This document shows positions 1 through 8,264 of a DNA stretch of 16,138 nt, one piece after another. Numbering within the stretch: position 1 is the first letter of the stretch; each line of letters starts with the position of its first letter. The stretch is from the NCBI GenBank assembly GCA_035403085.1, contig DAONEM010000044.1:1-16138 (forward strand). The letters are read 5' to 3'. A model generated the notes under the pieces. The model saw only the letters and a program-made list of their open reading frames with translations, had not been told where the DNA came from and did not search any database. This stretch comes from JAMOAD01 sp023621955. GTDB lineage: Bacteria; Acidobacteriota; Aminicenantia; JAMOAD01. The translations under genes and the position numbers were made by a program.

Positions 1-18
1 AAGAAAAAGGAGTGTCCG

Positions 19-579
19 TTATAAGGAAAGGCCGAAACCAAAGCCGAAGCGGAGGCCGCCCAGGTCAAAGTCCTCCCCTTCTACAGTATCGGAAGCCTTC
101 ATGTAGGAAAGTTCTCCGAGAAGGGAGAGGGGACCGGAGAGTTTGTGGACGAGCCCGCATCCCGCTCTCAACCCTATTGCCGTTCCCGAAGCCTTCACTC
201 CCATCCCCTCTTCTTTGTGGTGGTCTGCGAAGAGACCCGCTTCCAAACGAAGCTTCAGTGTCTCTTTCAGAGGGATCTTATAGGAGAGGCCGAAACCGTA
301 GAGGCTCTGCTTGGATTCGATGGCAAGGCCCAAAACCGCACTCTTCGCGTCTTTGGAGAAACCGCTGTAGGAGCCCCAAAGGGAGAGGCCTAAGTGGAAA
401 CTCTTCTCCACACGAATCTCTGGGAAGAACGCCGATGAGCCATAAAGGTCCCTGAAGTTCGAGTCTGCGGGACGGAAAAGGTTCCCTGTGACGGCTATGT
501 TGAGCGTCTCACAGGAGAGAATACCGCTCACACCCAGAAACACCAAGGCCAGGAACACGATGCTCGCTCTCTTTCGCAT
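19..579 (-). CDS. Exported beta-barrel-like outer membrane protein (hypothetical)
   Basis: I do not recognise a named family. The 186-residue product starts with a basic n-region and a hydrophobic stretch (about residues 5-20), a signal peptide ending near LSC-E. After that come short alternating hydrophobic/polar, Gly- and aromatic-rich segments such as LHLGLSLWGSYSGF, SLYGFGLSY and the C-terminal FGFGFGLSL. This pattern fits a small transmembrane beta-barrel of about eight strands. The ILSC tetrapeptide only weakly resembles a lipobox. ATG at 579 is preferred over the in-frame GTG at 585 because GGGAGGTG lies 5 nt before it. The gene follows the response regulator on the same strand but about 370 bp away, so it probably has its own promoter. 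A possible but poor one is TTGGAA (653-658) with TAGAAT (628-633), spacer 19. Barrel topology is inferred from pattern only. Confidence 0.72.
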   Translation of the reverse strand: MRKRASIVFLALVFLGVSGILSCETLNIAVTGNLFRPADSNFRDLYGSSAFFPEIRVEKSFHLGLSLWGSYSGFSKDAKSAVLGLAIESKQSLYGFGLSYKIPLKETLKLRLEAGLFADHHKEEGMGVKASGTAIGLRAGCGLVHKLSGPLSLLGELSYMKASDTVEGEDFDLGGLRFGFGFGLSL

Positions 580-585
580 CTTCAC

Positions 586-957
586 CTCCCGTAGAGGAAA
601 AGCCTTAGAAGGCCTTCTCCTTTTTTTATTCTACCACGTCTTTTACAAAAAGTTCCAAAAGTTTAAACAGAATTACCGCCTTAACACCTTTGTCAATCGA
701 CTCTATCAAAGGTCCATAAGAGGCCTTCTGCCATCTCAACATAGAGAAAACCTCGCACTCGTCTTTGACGTTTATCCCGAAGGTAATCCCTGGTGCTCCC
801 CTCTTTAGGAAGATAAATAGAAGACGTAGACCTTTCCTGCTACCTTGCCTCACGGCACGGCATGGTTAACACCTATGTCGAAGCAATAGCCTTGAGCAAA
901 GGGCGAGGTCCAATTCCGTTTTGTTTTGTAAGGCTTCGAGCACTCCTTGCCCGAATT
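586..957. other. Intergenic region, no convincing gene
   Basis: This gap separates the beta-barrel gene from the response regulator. Positions about 620-690 are A+T-rich and likely hold the promoter of the downstream (-) gene; AGAAGGCCTTCT at 607-618 is a perfect palindrome. A (-) strand open frame spans 626-853. Its GTG start has no ribosome binding site, but an internal ATG at 742 has GAGG 8 nt upstream and would give a 38-residue peptide ending LFKLLELFVKDVVE, possibly an amphipathic helix. It matches nothing I know, and it would overlap the putative promoter, so I do not call it as a gene. I see no clear terminator for the response regulator here. Confidence 0.5.
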
Positions 958-1605
958 TTACTCTTGAAACCTCTGAACGGCATTGCGGATGAGTTCGGTG
1001 TTGCTTGTTATCCCGAGCTTCTCCTTCAAACGTTGTCGATAGGTTTCCACGGTCTTTACGCTGATGAAAAGGGACTCAGCAATCTCCCTGGTCTCCCGCC
1101 CCTGACCGATGAGGGCAAAAACCTCAAGTTCCCGATCCGAGAGGTAATCCCCCCAACATCCCCGCGCCCCTGAGGCATGGAGCCCAACAACCAGGTCCGG
1201 GCTCAGGTAACGGATTCCGGAGAGAACGCTGCGAATCGCCTTGACAATCGCCTCGGAGACTTCATCCTTGAGGATGTATCCATCCGCCCCCGCTTTGAAG
1301 GCCCTCTCGACGATATGACGCTCCTCATGCATGGAGAGCACAAGGACAAGGAGAGTGGGATACTTCTCTTTGAACATCTTGATCAGCTCGATCCCACTGA
1401 CACCCCTCTTGAGGGAGATATCGACGATGGCGAGCCGAGGGCGCAGCCTCTCGACCACCTCCATGGCAGAAACCGCATCCCGAGCGGAACCAACAACACC
1501 CAAGTCTCTCTCTTCCTGAATGAGTAGGCGGATTCCCTCGGCCAATATCGGATGATCGTCTACCACAACCACCGGGACAAAGCCGTTATCCCTCTTTTCG
1601 TCCAT
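958..1605 (-). CDS. NarL/FixJ-family response regulator (REC-LuxR HTH)
   Basis: This is a 215-residue cytoplasmic DNA-binding response regulator. The receiver domain spans about residues 10-128: acidic pair D16-D17, phospho-acceptor D62 in LAIVDISL, conserved Ser at 91 (VLSM) and Lys at 113 (YILKDE). The C-terminal LuxR/GerE helix-turn-helix spans about 152-212, with the family signature LSDRELEVFALIGQG and recognition helix around SVKTVETYRQRLKEKLG. Length and layout are normal for the family. ATG 1605 has GGAGGG 5 nt upstream; a second ATG four bases upstream is out of frame. The gene sits 55 bp downstream of the histidine kinase on the same strand, so the two almost certainly form a cognate two-component pair. 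Target genes are unknown; the neighbouring exporter and the beta-barrel gene are the obvious candidates. Confidence 0.95.
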   Translation of the reverse strand: MDEKRDNGFVPVVVVDDHPILAEGIRLLIQEERDLGVVGSARDAVSAMEVVERLRPRLAIVDISLKRGVSGIELIKMFKEKYPTLLVLVLSMHEERHIVERAFKAGADGYILKDEVSEAIVKAIRSVLSGIRYLSPDLVVGLHASGARGCWGDYLSDRELEVFALIGQGRETREIAESLFISVKTVETYRQRLKEKLGITSNTELIRNAVQRFQE

Positions 1606-1660
1606 CCATACCCTCCACTCTCAGCGCGAAAGGCGAAGCTTTGAAAGAGATCATTTTACA

Positions 1661-4600
1661 TCAAAGAAGGGTACAGCGCACCTCCGTTCCTCCCTCCTCG
1701 ACGTTTATGACGGAAAGTTCGGCGCCGATGATTCTCGCCCTGTACTCCATGATCCTCAACCCCATGGATTGGGATTTATGAAGGTCTTCCGAGAACCCTT
1801 TCCCCCAATCCCGAATTCGAAGGGTAATCCCCCTCTCTTCCGCCTTCCAGGAGAGGAAGATCCTTTCCGTCCCAGAGTGGCGAACGGCGTTCAGAACAGC
1901 CTCCTGGGCGATAAAGTAAAGGTTGGTGAGTACGAGAAAATCCGTAGGGCTCTGCTCCTTGTCAATCTCTCTCAAACAGGGAATCCCGTAATCGTCCTCT
2001 ACCCTCGTGGCGATCTCATCGAGGAGAAGGGGGACACCCCCGGCGGAGAGGTTGACGGGAAAGAGCCCTCGGGCGATTCTCTTCGTCTTGGCCACCGCCT
2101 CTTTGAGCCTTTTCTCGATCTCTTCGGTTTCGCCACGGGGAAGTTCCGGAGCTGACTTAACAAGAAGGCGGAGCTTGATGGCGATCTCCAAAAGATCATG
2201 GCTGAGCCCATCGTGTAGCTCCATCCCAACCTGGTGGCGGATCTCCTCGGAGATTTCCACCATCGCCTTCTCCGTCTCCAACCGCCTCTTATCACGGGCC
2301 CGGTAGGCCCGCCTTCTCTGCCAGAAGAGGAGGCAGAGGGAAAAGACCCCCGTCAGAATCAGCAAGAGCGTGAAGAGCGTGGTTCTCCAGAAAGGAGGCT
2401 GGACATGAATCCTCAGGAATGTCCCCCGATCGTTCCACACACCATCCCGGTTGGAGGCGGTCACCCGGAAGGTATACTTCCCCGGTGCAAGGTTCGTGTA
2501 GGTGGCCATCCGGTTGTCGGCATCGGTATAGTTCCAATCCCTGTCAAAACCTTCCATCTTGTAGGCGAAACGGTTTTTCTTGGGAGAGCCGTAATGGAGG
2601 GCGGAAAATTCCAGAGAAAAGACTTTGTGACGGTAGGAGAGTCTCAGGATTTCGCCGCTGTCAAGGGGTGCCTTCAAAGGAGAGTCCGGACCGGGAGTGA
2701 TGACCTTGTTGAAGATTCTGAAGCGGGTGATCACCACGGGAGGCACCGAAAGATCCCTGCGAATCCTGTCGGGAAAGAAGACGTTCAACCCCTCTTGGCC
2801 CCCTAGAAGGAACTCCCCTCTGCTTGTGATCAAGGCGGCGGAGTTGAACTCGTTCCCTTGAACTCCGTCGGATTCGTCGAAACGGGAAAACCGTTCGGTC
2901 CGGGGATCAAAGCAAGAGATCCCTTTGTTGGTTCCCATCCAGAGCTTTCCTTGAGGATCTTCCAGAATGCTGTAGACAAAATCACTGGAGAGACCCTCGC
3001 GAACGCGGTAGACCCGACATTGGCCGGTTCTCTTGTCGAATCGGTTCACTCCCCCTCCGGCAGTTCCGACCCAGAGGATATCCGGATTCTCTTTCGGCTC
3101 CAAAAGGCCCAAGATCGAAGAGTGGCTCAGCGTTCCTTCGGCACCGGGTTTTCTCAGATACCTGACGCTTCTTCCGGTCCGGGGGTCAAACCTGTTGAGG
3201 CCGTTCTCGGTACCTACCCAGAAGTAGCCCTCCCTATCCCGGATCACCGTTCTGATCTTGTTGTTGCTCAAGGAAGAGTCGTCTCCAGGATGGCTGACAT
3301 GGTTGATGAACCTCTCACTGCCTTCAACCCAGCGGCTTAGACCGCTGGATGTACCGATCCAGAGGTTCCCATCCGAATCTTCCAGAATCGATCGCAGGTT
3401 CCCGGCGCCCACGGAGGAGGGATTTCGGGGATCGTGGAGGAAGCTGTGAACCCGCCTTCTCCTTCTGTCCAAGAGCATGAGCTCCCCGTCGCCTGAGCCG
3501 ACCCAGAAGCGCTCCCTCCGATCTTCGTAGATGGAGAAGATGCTGCTTGCATAGGGGCTCTTCAACAGGTCTTGAAAGGAGACAAACCGTTCCCTCTCCC
3601 GATCGTAGCGGTAGAGCCCACCGACATGGGTCCCGATCCAGATCGTCCCCTCCCGATCTTCGTAAAGCGTCTTCACGAGGTTGCTCTGGAGGTTGTCTCT
3701 CTCGCCGGGCACGCCGTAGACGTGGAGAAACCTTCGGCTCTTGGGGTCGAACTTGTGAATCCCCTTGACATAGGATCCCGCCCAAAGGACTCCGGTCTTG
3801 TCGACAAGGAGGGAGAAGAAAGAGTTTGTGGCCAGGCTCTGAGAGAGGGAGGGGTTGTGTTGATAAAAGACCACCCTTCTGCGTGAGGGATCGATGGAGG
3901 CGATCCCCCTTCGACTGGTTATGACCCAGAGAAAGCCCTCCTTGTCCTCGACAATGGCCCTGGCGGAGTAACCCGATAGGGCGAGAGAGGGCACCTGGGG
4001 AAAGAGAGGGTGAAAGAGGCCCGTGGAGGGTTCGAAACGGAAAAGCCCCCGCTCCGTTCCTACCCAGTAGACCCCTCGGGAATCTTGAAAAATCGACAAG
4101 ACTTTGTCACCCTTCGCCTTTCCTTCATCCCCTCCCTTCCAAAGAAGAGGGTAGAAGACCGCCGCTCTTCCCGGAGAGGTCAACCGGTAGAGGCCATCCC
4201 CTCCTCCTACCCAGAGTGAGCCCTTCCGATCTTCGAAGAGCGCATTCACCGGGCCTTGCTCTTTCTTCGTCCCGAGCGGAATACGGATAACCCTTTTTGC
4301 ACAAAGGTCCATGCGGTTCAGCCCCGACAAGGTCCCCACCCAGAGAGTATCCGGATCAGAACGGGATGAGAGGAGGGAGAGAACCGTGTCATCCCAGAGG
4401 CTCTCGGAGTTCTTCGGATCTCGAAGGAAACGCTGAAAGGTTCCGCTCTCCTCCCTGTAAAGGTTCAGCCCACCCAAGGCCGTCCCCGCCCAGAGCCTCC
4501 CCCTGCTATCTTCGGCAAGGGAGAGGAGAAAGTTCGCCCCTAGGCTGTGGGGATTCTCCGGATCATGTCGGAAGACCTCGAAGGAGTAGCCGTCAAAGCG

Positions 4601-4789
4601 GTTCAATCCATCCTGTGTCGCCGCCCAGATGTACCCGTGGTGGTCCTGGAAGAGGGCCCGGACGGAATCCTGGGAAAGGCCATCTTCCGTGGTGATCCTC
4701 TCAAATTTCAACCTCTCCACCCATCCCCAGAGGGAAAAGGAGAGAAGAAGGAGAAAAGCTCCGGCGAGAGCGAACTTTTTCCCCTGCAT
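1661..4789 (-). CDS. Propeller-sensor histidine kinase (14 Reg_prop blades, Y_Y_Y, HisKA_3, HATPase_c)
   Basis: This is a sensor kinase of about 1042 residues. An N-terminal signal/TM segment (about 7-23) is followed by 14 blade motifs of the type [L/I/F]W-x-GT-x2-GL-x-R (IWAATQDGL, LWAGTALGGL ... FLLGGQEGL, residues about 28-680). Fourteen is the number expected for two seven-bladed propellers. A Y_Y_Y domain follows (about 718-795), then one TM helix (about 803-821). The cytoplasmic HisKA_3 domain has the H-box MELHDGLSHDLL with phospho-acceptor H859. The ATPase has an N-box (E963, N967 in EAVLNAVRH) and DWGKGF (D994). There is no receiver or AraC domain, unlike BT4663-type hybrid sensors; output passes to the NarL-type regulator next door. 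The ligand is unknown: relatives often sense glycans, but no glycan genes are visible. The start is ATG 4789 or GTG 4792; neither has a good ribosome binding site. Confidence 0.94.
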   Translation of the reverse strand: MQGKKFALAGAFLLLLSFSLWGWVERLKFERITTEDGLSQDSVRALFQDHHGYIWAATQDGLNRFDGYSFEVFRHDPENPHSLGANFLLSLAEDSRGRLWAGTALGGLNLYREESGTFQRFLRDPKNSESLWDDTVLSLLSSRSDPDTLWVGTLSGLNRMDLCAKRVIRIPLGTKKEQGPVNALFEDRKGSLWVGGGDGLYRLTSPGRAAVFYPLLWKGGDEGKAKGDKVLSIFQDSRGVYWVGTERGLFRFEPSTGLFHPLFPQVPSLALSGYSARAIVEDKEGFLWVITSRRGIASIDPSRRRVVFYQHNPSLSQSLATNSFFSLLVDKTGVLWAGSYVKGIHKFDPKSRRFLHVYGVPGERDNLQSNLVKTLYEDREGTIWIGTHVGGLYRYDRERERFVSFQDLLKSPYASSIFSIYEDRRERFWVGSGDGELMLLDRRRRRVHSFLHDPRNPSSVGAGNLRSILEDSDGNLWIGTSSGLSRWVEGSERFINHVSHPGDDSSLSNNKIRTVIRDREGYFWVGTENGLNRFDPRTGRSVRYLRKPGAEGTLSHSSILGLLEPKENPDILWVGTAGGGVNRFDKRTGQCRVYRVREGLSSDFVYSILEDPQGKLWMGTNKGISCFDPRTERFSRFDESDGVQGNEFNSAALITSRGEFLLGGQEGLNVFFPDRIRRDLSVPPVVITRFRIFNKVITPGPDSPLKAPLDSGEILRLSYRHKVFSLEFSALHYGSPKKNRFAYKMEGFDRDWNYTDADNRMATYTNLAPGKYTFRVTASNRDGVWNDRGTFLRIHVQPPFWRTTLFTLLLILTGVFSLCLLFWQRRRAYRARDKRRLETEKAMVEISEEIRHQVGMELHDGLSHDLLEIAIKLRLLVKSAPELPRGETEEIEKRLKEAVAKTKRIARGLFPVNLSAGGVPLLLDEIATRVEDDYGIPCLREIDKEQSPTDFLVLTNLYFIAQEAVLNAVRHSGTERIFLSWKAEERGITLRIRDWGKGFSEDLHKSQSMGLRIMEYRARIIGAELSVINVEEGGTEVRCTLL

Positions 4790-4828
4790 CACTACACGCT
4801 CTTGACCATGGGAAACTATAGCGGAAAA

Positions 4829-4866
4829 CCGTCGCCAGGGGAACTGCTCCTCTCCTCTAGCGACGG
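4829..4866 (-). terminator. Hairpin between exporter permease and kinase genes
   Basis: On the (-) strand, CCGTCGC pairs perfectly with GCGACGG around a 24-nt loop that can itself fold imperfectly (AGAGGA with TCCCCT). TTTTCC follows the stem. This has the form of an intrinsic terminator or attenuator 7 bp after the permease stop codon. Beyond it, TATAGT at 4815-4820 is a possible -10 for the kinase gene, though the -35 region is poor. The kinase/regulator pair may therefore be expressed partly separately from the exporter. Confidence 0.5.
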
Positions 4867-4872
4867 CAGGCC

Positions 4873-6090
4873 TTATTCGTAACGGAGAGCCTCTATGGGG
4901 TTAAGATCCGACGCCTTCTTCGCCGGGTAGAGACCGAAGAAAATCCCCACCATTGCGGAAAAGCCGACGGAAACGAAGAGGGTCGACGGGACGATCACCG
5001 TGGTCCAGGAGGTGACGGCGCCGACCACAAGGGTGGCCCCTACCCCCAAGACAATCCCGATGAGCCCTCCCACGATGCTGATCACGACAGCCTCTACAAG
5101 AAATTGGACCAGAATGTCCCGGCTCCTGGCCCCGAGGGCCATACGGACTCCGATCTCCCTGGTCCTTTCCGTAACCGAGACGAGCATGATGTTCATGATC
5201 CCGATTCCACCGACCAGCAAGGAGATGGAGGCAATGGAGGCGAGAAGGATCGTCATGACCCTGGTGGTCTCCTCGGCGGTCGAGGCGAGCTCGGTCTGGT
5301 TGCGCACAGTAAAATCATCATCCTCCCCTTCGTTGATCTTGTGGGACTCCCTGAGGATTGTCCGGATCTCTTCTTGGGCCGCCGGGATTTCGGCGGTGGA
5401 GGCGGCGCTCGTCAGAATCTGAGAGATGAAGCGGAAACCGCTGAGGCGATAGAATACCGTCGAAGAGGGGGCCAAGACAATGTCATCCTGGTCCATTCCC
5501 ATAGAGTTCTGACCCTTTTCCGAGAGGACGCCGATCACCTTGAAGGGAACGTTGCGGATACGAACCTGCTGGCCCACAGGATCATTATCAGGGAAGAGGT
5601 TCTTCACCAGGGTCTGGCCGAGGATGCACACCTTCGTCTGGGAGCGGACGTCCCCCTCGGTGAAGAACTCCCCCGAGGAGAGGGGCCACTCCCGGATGGA
5701 GAGGTAGTCCGTAGAGACGCCGTAGACCGATGTGCTCCAGTTGCTGATCCCTCCGATCACCTGGGCCCCGGTTCTCACCACCGGGGAGATTCCCGTAAGC
5801 TTCGTGGATTCTCGTTTCAGCTTCTCCACATCGTCGAAGGAGAGCCTGGTGAAGGACCCCCCTCCCATGGAGACTCCGGCTTGGCGGAAGACCCCAGGAA
5901 AGACAAGGACCAGGTTCGTTCCAAGGCTGTTGATCTGCCCCTGTATGCTCGCCTGTGCCCCTTGGCCTATGGCAACCATGACGATCACCGCTCCGACCCC
6001 TATAATGATCCCCAGCATTGTCAAGAGAGTCCGCATCTTGTGCTTGATGATCGACTGGTAGGCGATACGGAAAAGGTTCGCGCTCCTCAT
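4873..6090 (-). CDS. ABC exporter permease, MacB/YknZ type (MacB_PCD + FtsX)
   Basis: This is a 405-residue permease of the type VII ABC (MacB/LolCE-like) superfamily. TM1 lies at about residues 20-43 (LLTMLGIIIGVGAVIVMVAIG). A large extracytoplasmic MacB_PCD domain spans about 48-275. Three C-terminal helices form the FtsX domain: about 280-305 (LLASIASISLLVGGIGIMNIML), 330-358 and 369-390. The coupling segment TERTREIGVRMALGA and the terminal LNPIEALRYE are hallmark motifs. ATG 6090 is preferred over GTG 6093; it overlaps the ATPase stop codon as TGATG, with GAGGAGG just upstream. Unlike E. coli MacB, the ATPase is a separate polypeptide, as in B. subtilis YknYZ. Proteins of this group drive efflux by mechanotransmission rather than forming a transport channel themselves. 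No TolC-like partner is encoded in the window. Confidence 0.93.
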   Translation of the reverse strand: MRSANLFRIAYQSIIKHKMRTLLTMLGIIIGVGAVIVMVAIGQGAQASIQGQINSLGTNLVLVFPGVFRQAGVSMGGGSFTRLSFDDVEKLKRESTKLTGISPVVRTGAQVIGGISNWSTSVYGVSTDYLSIREWPLSSGEFFTEGDVRSQTKVCILGQTLVKNLFPDNDPVGQQVRIRNVPFKVIGVLSEKGQNSMGMDQDDIVLAPSSTVFYRLSGFRFISQILTSAASTAEIPAAQEEIRTILRESHKINEGEDDDFTVRNQTELASTAEETTRVMTILLASIASISLLVGGIGIMNIMLVSVTERTREIGVRMALGARSRDILVQFLVEAVVISIVGGLIGIVLGVGATLVVGAVTSWTTVIVPSTLFVSVGFSAMVGIFFGLYPAKKASDLNPIEALRYE

Positions 6091-6836
6091 CACTCCTCCT
6101 CGGCAGGCAGTTTCCTGAGCTCTTCGTCGGCATCCCGGGGAACGGAGAGGCGGCTCTCCCTCAGAATCCGCCCGTCCTTCATCTCGATGATCCGTTTGGT
6201 GTACTGCGCCACGTCCGGCTCGTGGGTGACCATGATCACCGTGACCCCCTGACGGTTGAGGTCCTGAAAGAGGGCGAGAATCTCGAGACTGGTGCGGCTG
6301 TCCAGGTTTCCCGTAGGCTCGTCGGCGAGAATCAAAGAGGGCTTGTTGACCATGGCCCTGGCTATGGCCACCCTCTGCTGTTGCCCACCGGAAAGCTGAT
6401 TGGGATGGGAGAAGATTCTCTCCCCGAGGCCGACCCTGGTTAAGGCTGTCGTCGCCCTCTCCTTCATGTCGTCGATCTTCTCCCTCCTGTTGTAGAGGAG
6501 AGGCACCAGAACATTCTCCTGTGCCGTAGTCCTCTGGAGAAGGTTGAAGCTCTGGAAGACGAAGCCGATCTTGCTGTTACGGATATCGGCCATCTGGTCC
6601 CTATTGAGAGTGTGAACAGGGACCCCGTCCAGGAGAAAGCTCCCCTCTGTGGGGTGGTCAAGACAACCGAGAATGTTCAGGAGGGTGGACTTACCGGTCC
6701 CGGAAGCCCCCATGATGGCGACAAACTCTCCTGAGAGGATCTCCAGGTTCACGCCCCGAAGGGCGTGAACCTGAATCTCCCCGGTATCGTAAACCTTGGT
6801 GATGTCCGTGAGGGAGATGACGGCTGGGGTTGTCAT
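6090..6836 (-). CDS. ABC transporter ATP-binding protein, MacB/LolD/YknY type
   Basis: This 248-residue ATPase is complete. Numbered from ATG 6836: Walker A GASGTGKST (43-51), Q-loop at Q95 (FVFQSFNLL), signature LSGGQQQR (148-155), Walker B LILADEPTGNLD (168-179) and switch histidine H205 (VTHEP). The extended match to ADEPTGNLDS and the Q-loop context is typical of the MacB/LolD group. ATG 6836 has a GGGGGGAGAGA leader and lies 11 nt after the adaptor stop. An in-frame GTG at 6851 would instead overlap the adaptor stop (GTGA) but has a poorer ribosome binding site. The 3' end overlaps the permease start, so the two subunits are translationally coupled. It energises the three-gene exporter. 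Confidence 0.95.
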   Translation of the reverse strand: MTTPAVISLTDITKVYDTGEIQVHALRGVNLEILSGEFVAIMGASGTGKSTLLNILGCLDHPTEGSFLLDGVPVHTLNRDQMADIRNSKIGFVFQSFNLLQRTTAQENVLVPLLYNRREKIDDMKERATTALTRVGLGERIFSHPNQLSGGQQQRVAIARAMVNKPSLILADEPTGNLDSRTSLEILALFQDLNRQGVTVIMVTHEPDVAQYTKRIIEMKDGRILRESRLSVPRDADEELRKLPAEEE

Positions 6837-6847
6837 TCTCTCCCCCC

Positions 6848-8137
6848 TCACATCCCTCTGGGAGGACCGCCCGGGCCTGGGCCAGGACCTCTCCGAGTCG
6901 GCTGGAAGGGGTTGGTCACGCCTTCGCTCTCCCCCTCCAAGACACCCTTGATCACCATCATGCCTTCATAGATCTTGTCGCTTCGGATCTCGGTCATCTG
7001 ACCGTCCGTGGCCCCGAGACGAACCGGTGTCGCCTGCAGTTCGCCCTTCTTGTCCAAGTACCAGAGGAGGTTGATCTTCTTGGCCATTCCGTTCCCGTTG
7101 AGGGAGCCTCCCAGGGGAGAGCCCTCTCCCCTCCGTCCGTTGTTTCCGTTGCGGAGAGCGCCGCCCTTTTCGGCGCCGTTCTCGCCCCTTCTCTGGGCCA
7201 GCCGTTTGCGGAAGGTCTCCATCATCTTTGTGGTGGCCTTAAAACGGAGCACCCCGTTGGGAACCTTCAGAACCTGTTCCGCCTTGGCGGTAATGAAGTC
7301 GACCGTCGCGGTCATCCCCGGAAGTAGAACGTTCCCCGGATTCTCGACCTCCACGACGACGCTGTAGTTGACCACGTTCTGAACCGTCGTCGGAAGAAGC
7401 CTCACCTGCTTGACCTTTCCCATGAAGGTCCTGTCCGGATAGCTTTGAACGGTGAACTTCACCTGTTGCCCCTCCTTGATCTGCCCCACGTCTCCCTCGT
7501 CGACGTTCGCCAGAATCTGCATCTTCGAGAGGTCCTTGGCGATCTGGAAGAGAACCGGAGCGGAGAAGTTCGCCGCCACCGTCTGCCCGGCGTTTACGTT
7601 CCTGGCGATGACGATTCCATCCACCGGCGAGAAGATGGACGCGTAGGAGAGGTTAAGCTTGGCCCTGGAGAGGTTGGACTCCTGAGACTTGAGGTTCCAC
7701 TTGGCGACTTCGTAACTGGCCTTGGCCTGGTCGAGTTCGCTGTTCGACTTGACCTTCTGTTCCACAAGATATTTCACTCTCTTGTAATCCTGTTCGGCCT
7801 GGATGTACTGAGCCCGGGATTTTTGAAGACTCGATTCCGCATCCAGAACGGCGTTCTCAAGGAGTGAACGGTCCAGAGTGGCCACAAGCTGTCCCTTGGT
7901 GACATGATCGTTGTAATCGGCGTAGAGCTTATCGATACGCCCGCTGACCTGGGTACCGACGTCGACGGTCTCCACGGGGTTGATCGTTCCCGTAGCGGAG
8001 ACCAGGGAGACGATATCGCCCTTCTCTACCGCGACAAGCTGGTAACTAAACTCCTGGGATTTCTCTCGACCGTAAAACCACCAAACGCATCCCGCAACAA
8101 CAGCCAGGATGGCAATGGCGACGAAGACTTTCCTCAT
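6848..8137 (-). CDS. Periplasmic adaptor / membrane fusion protein, MacA/YknX (HlyD) family
   Basis: This 429-residue adaptor links the inner-membrane ABC complex to the periplasm or an outer-membrane channel. An N-terminal TM anchor (about 4-21) contains VAGC, which resembles a lipobox, but the WWFYG that follows favours an uncleaved anchor. The two lipoyl/barrel-sandwich halves are at about 48-92 (VSATGTINPVETVDVGTQVSGRI) and 165-200 (IFSPVDGIVIARNVNAGQTV), flanking a coiled-coil hairpin (about 93-162). A beta-barrel domain follows (about 205-285) and then a membrane-proximal domain. A Gly/Asn/Arg-rich low-complexity insertion (about 317-352) interrupts that last domain, and the C-terminus (about 413-429) is Pro/Gly-rich. 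ATG 8137 has GAGGAGG 7 nt upstream. It is the first gene of the exporter operon; its promoter region contains the PadR-type palindrome. Confidence 0.93.
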   Translation of the reverse strand: MRKVFVAIAILAVVAGCVWWFYGREKSQEFSYQLVAVEKGDIVSLVSATGTINPVETVDVGTQVSGRIDKLYADYNDHVTKGQLVATLDRSLLENAVLDAESSLQKSRAQYIQAEQDYKRVKYLVEQKVKSNSELDQAKASYEVAKWNLKSQESNLSRAKLNLSYASIFSPVDGIVIARNVNAGQTVAANFSAPVLFQIAKDLSKMQILANVDEGDVGQIKEGQQVKFTVQSYPDRTFMGKVKQVRLLPTTVQNVVNYSVVVEVENPGNVLLPGMTATVDFITAKAEQVLKVPNGVLRFKATTKMMETFRKRLAQRRGENGAEKGGALRNGNNGRRGEGSPLGGSLNGNGMAKKINLLWYLDKKGELQATPVRLGATDGQMTEIRSDKIYEGMMVIKGVLEGESEGVTNPFQPTRRGPGPGPGGPPRGM

Positions 8138-8264
8138 GGGTCAACCTCCTCATGGTTGCGACTCAGTTTAGGAATACCCTTGAGAGAGAGAAAATCCTTC
8201 GAACCCGAACGCTCTTTTCCCCTTACTTTTTTCTTTGTCATCCCCTCTTCCACACGATTTCCAA

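Noticed and set aside
626..853. 75-codon (-) frame starting at GTG 853
   Set aside because: There is no ribosome binding site before the GTG and no family match; only the shorter 38-codon version has any support, and that is weak.
874..938. Inverted repeat TCGAAGC ... GCTTCGA downstream of the response regulator
   Set aside because: The 7-bp arms are about 50 nt apart with no T-run, so it is unlikely to be a terminator; probably chance.
5104..6252. 382-codon open frame on the (+) strand across the permease gene
   Set aside because: It is antisense to a clear FtsX/MacB permease and has the Asp/Gly/Arg-rich composition of a shadow frame.
8087..8098. Lipobox-like VAGC in the adaptor signal region
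   Set aside because: The residues after the cysteine (VWWFYGR) are hydrophobic and continue the membrane helix, so an uncleaved anchor as in MacA/YknX is more likely; not excluded.
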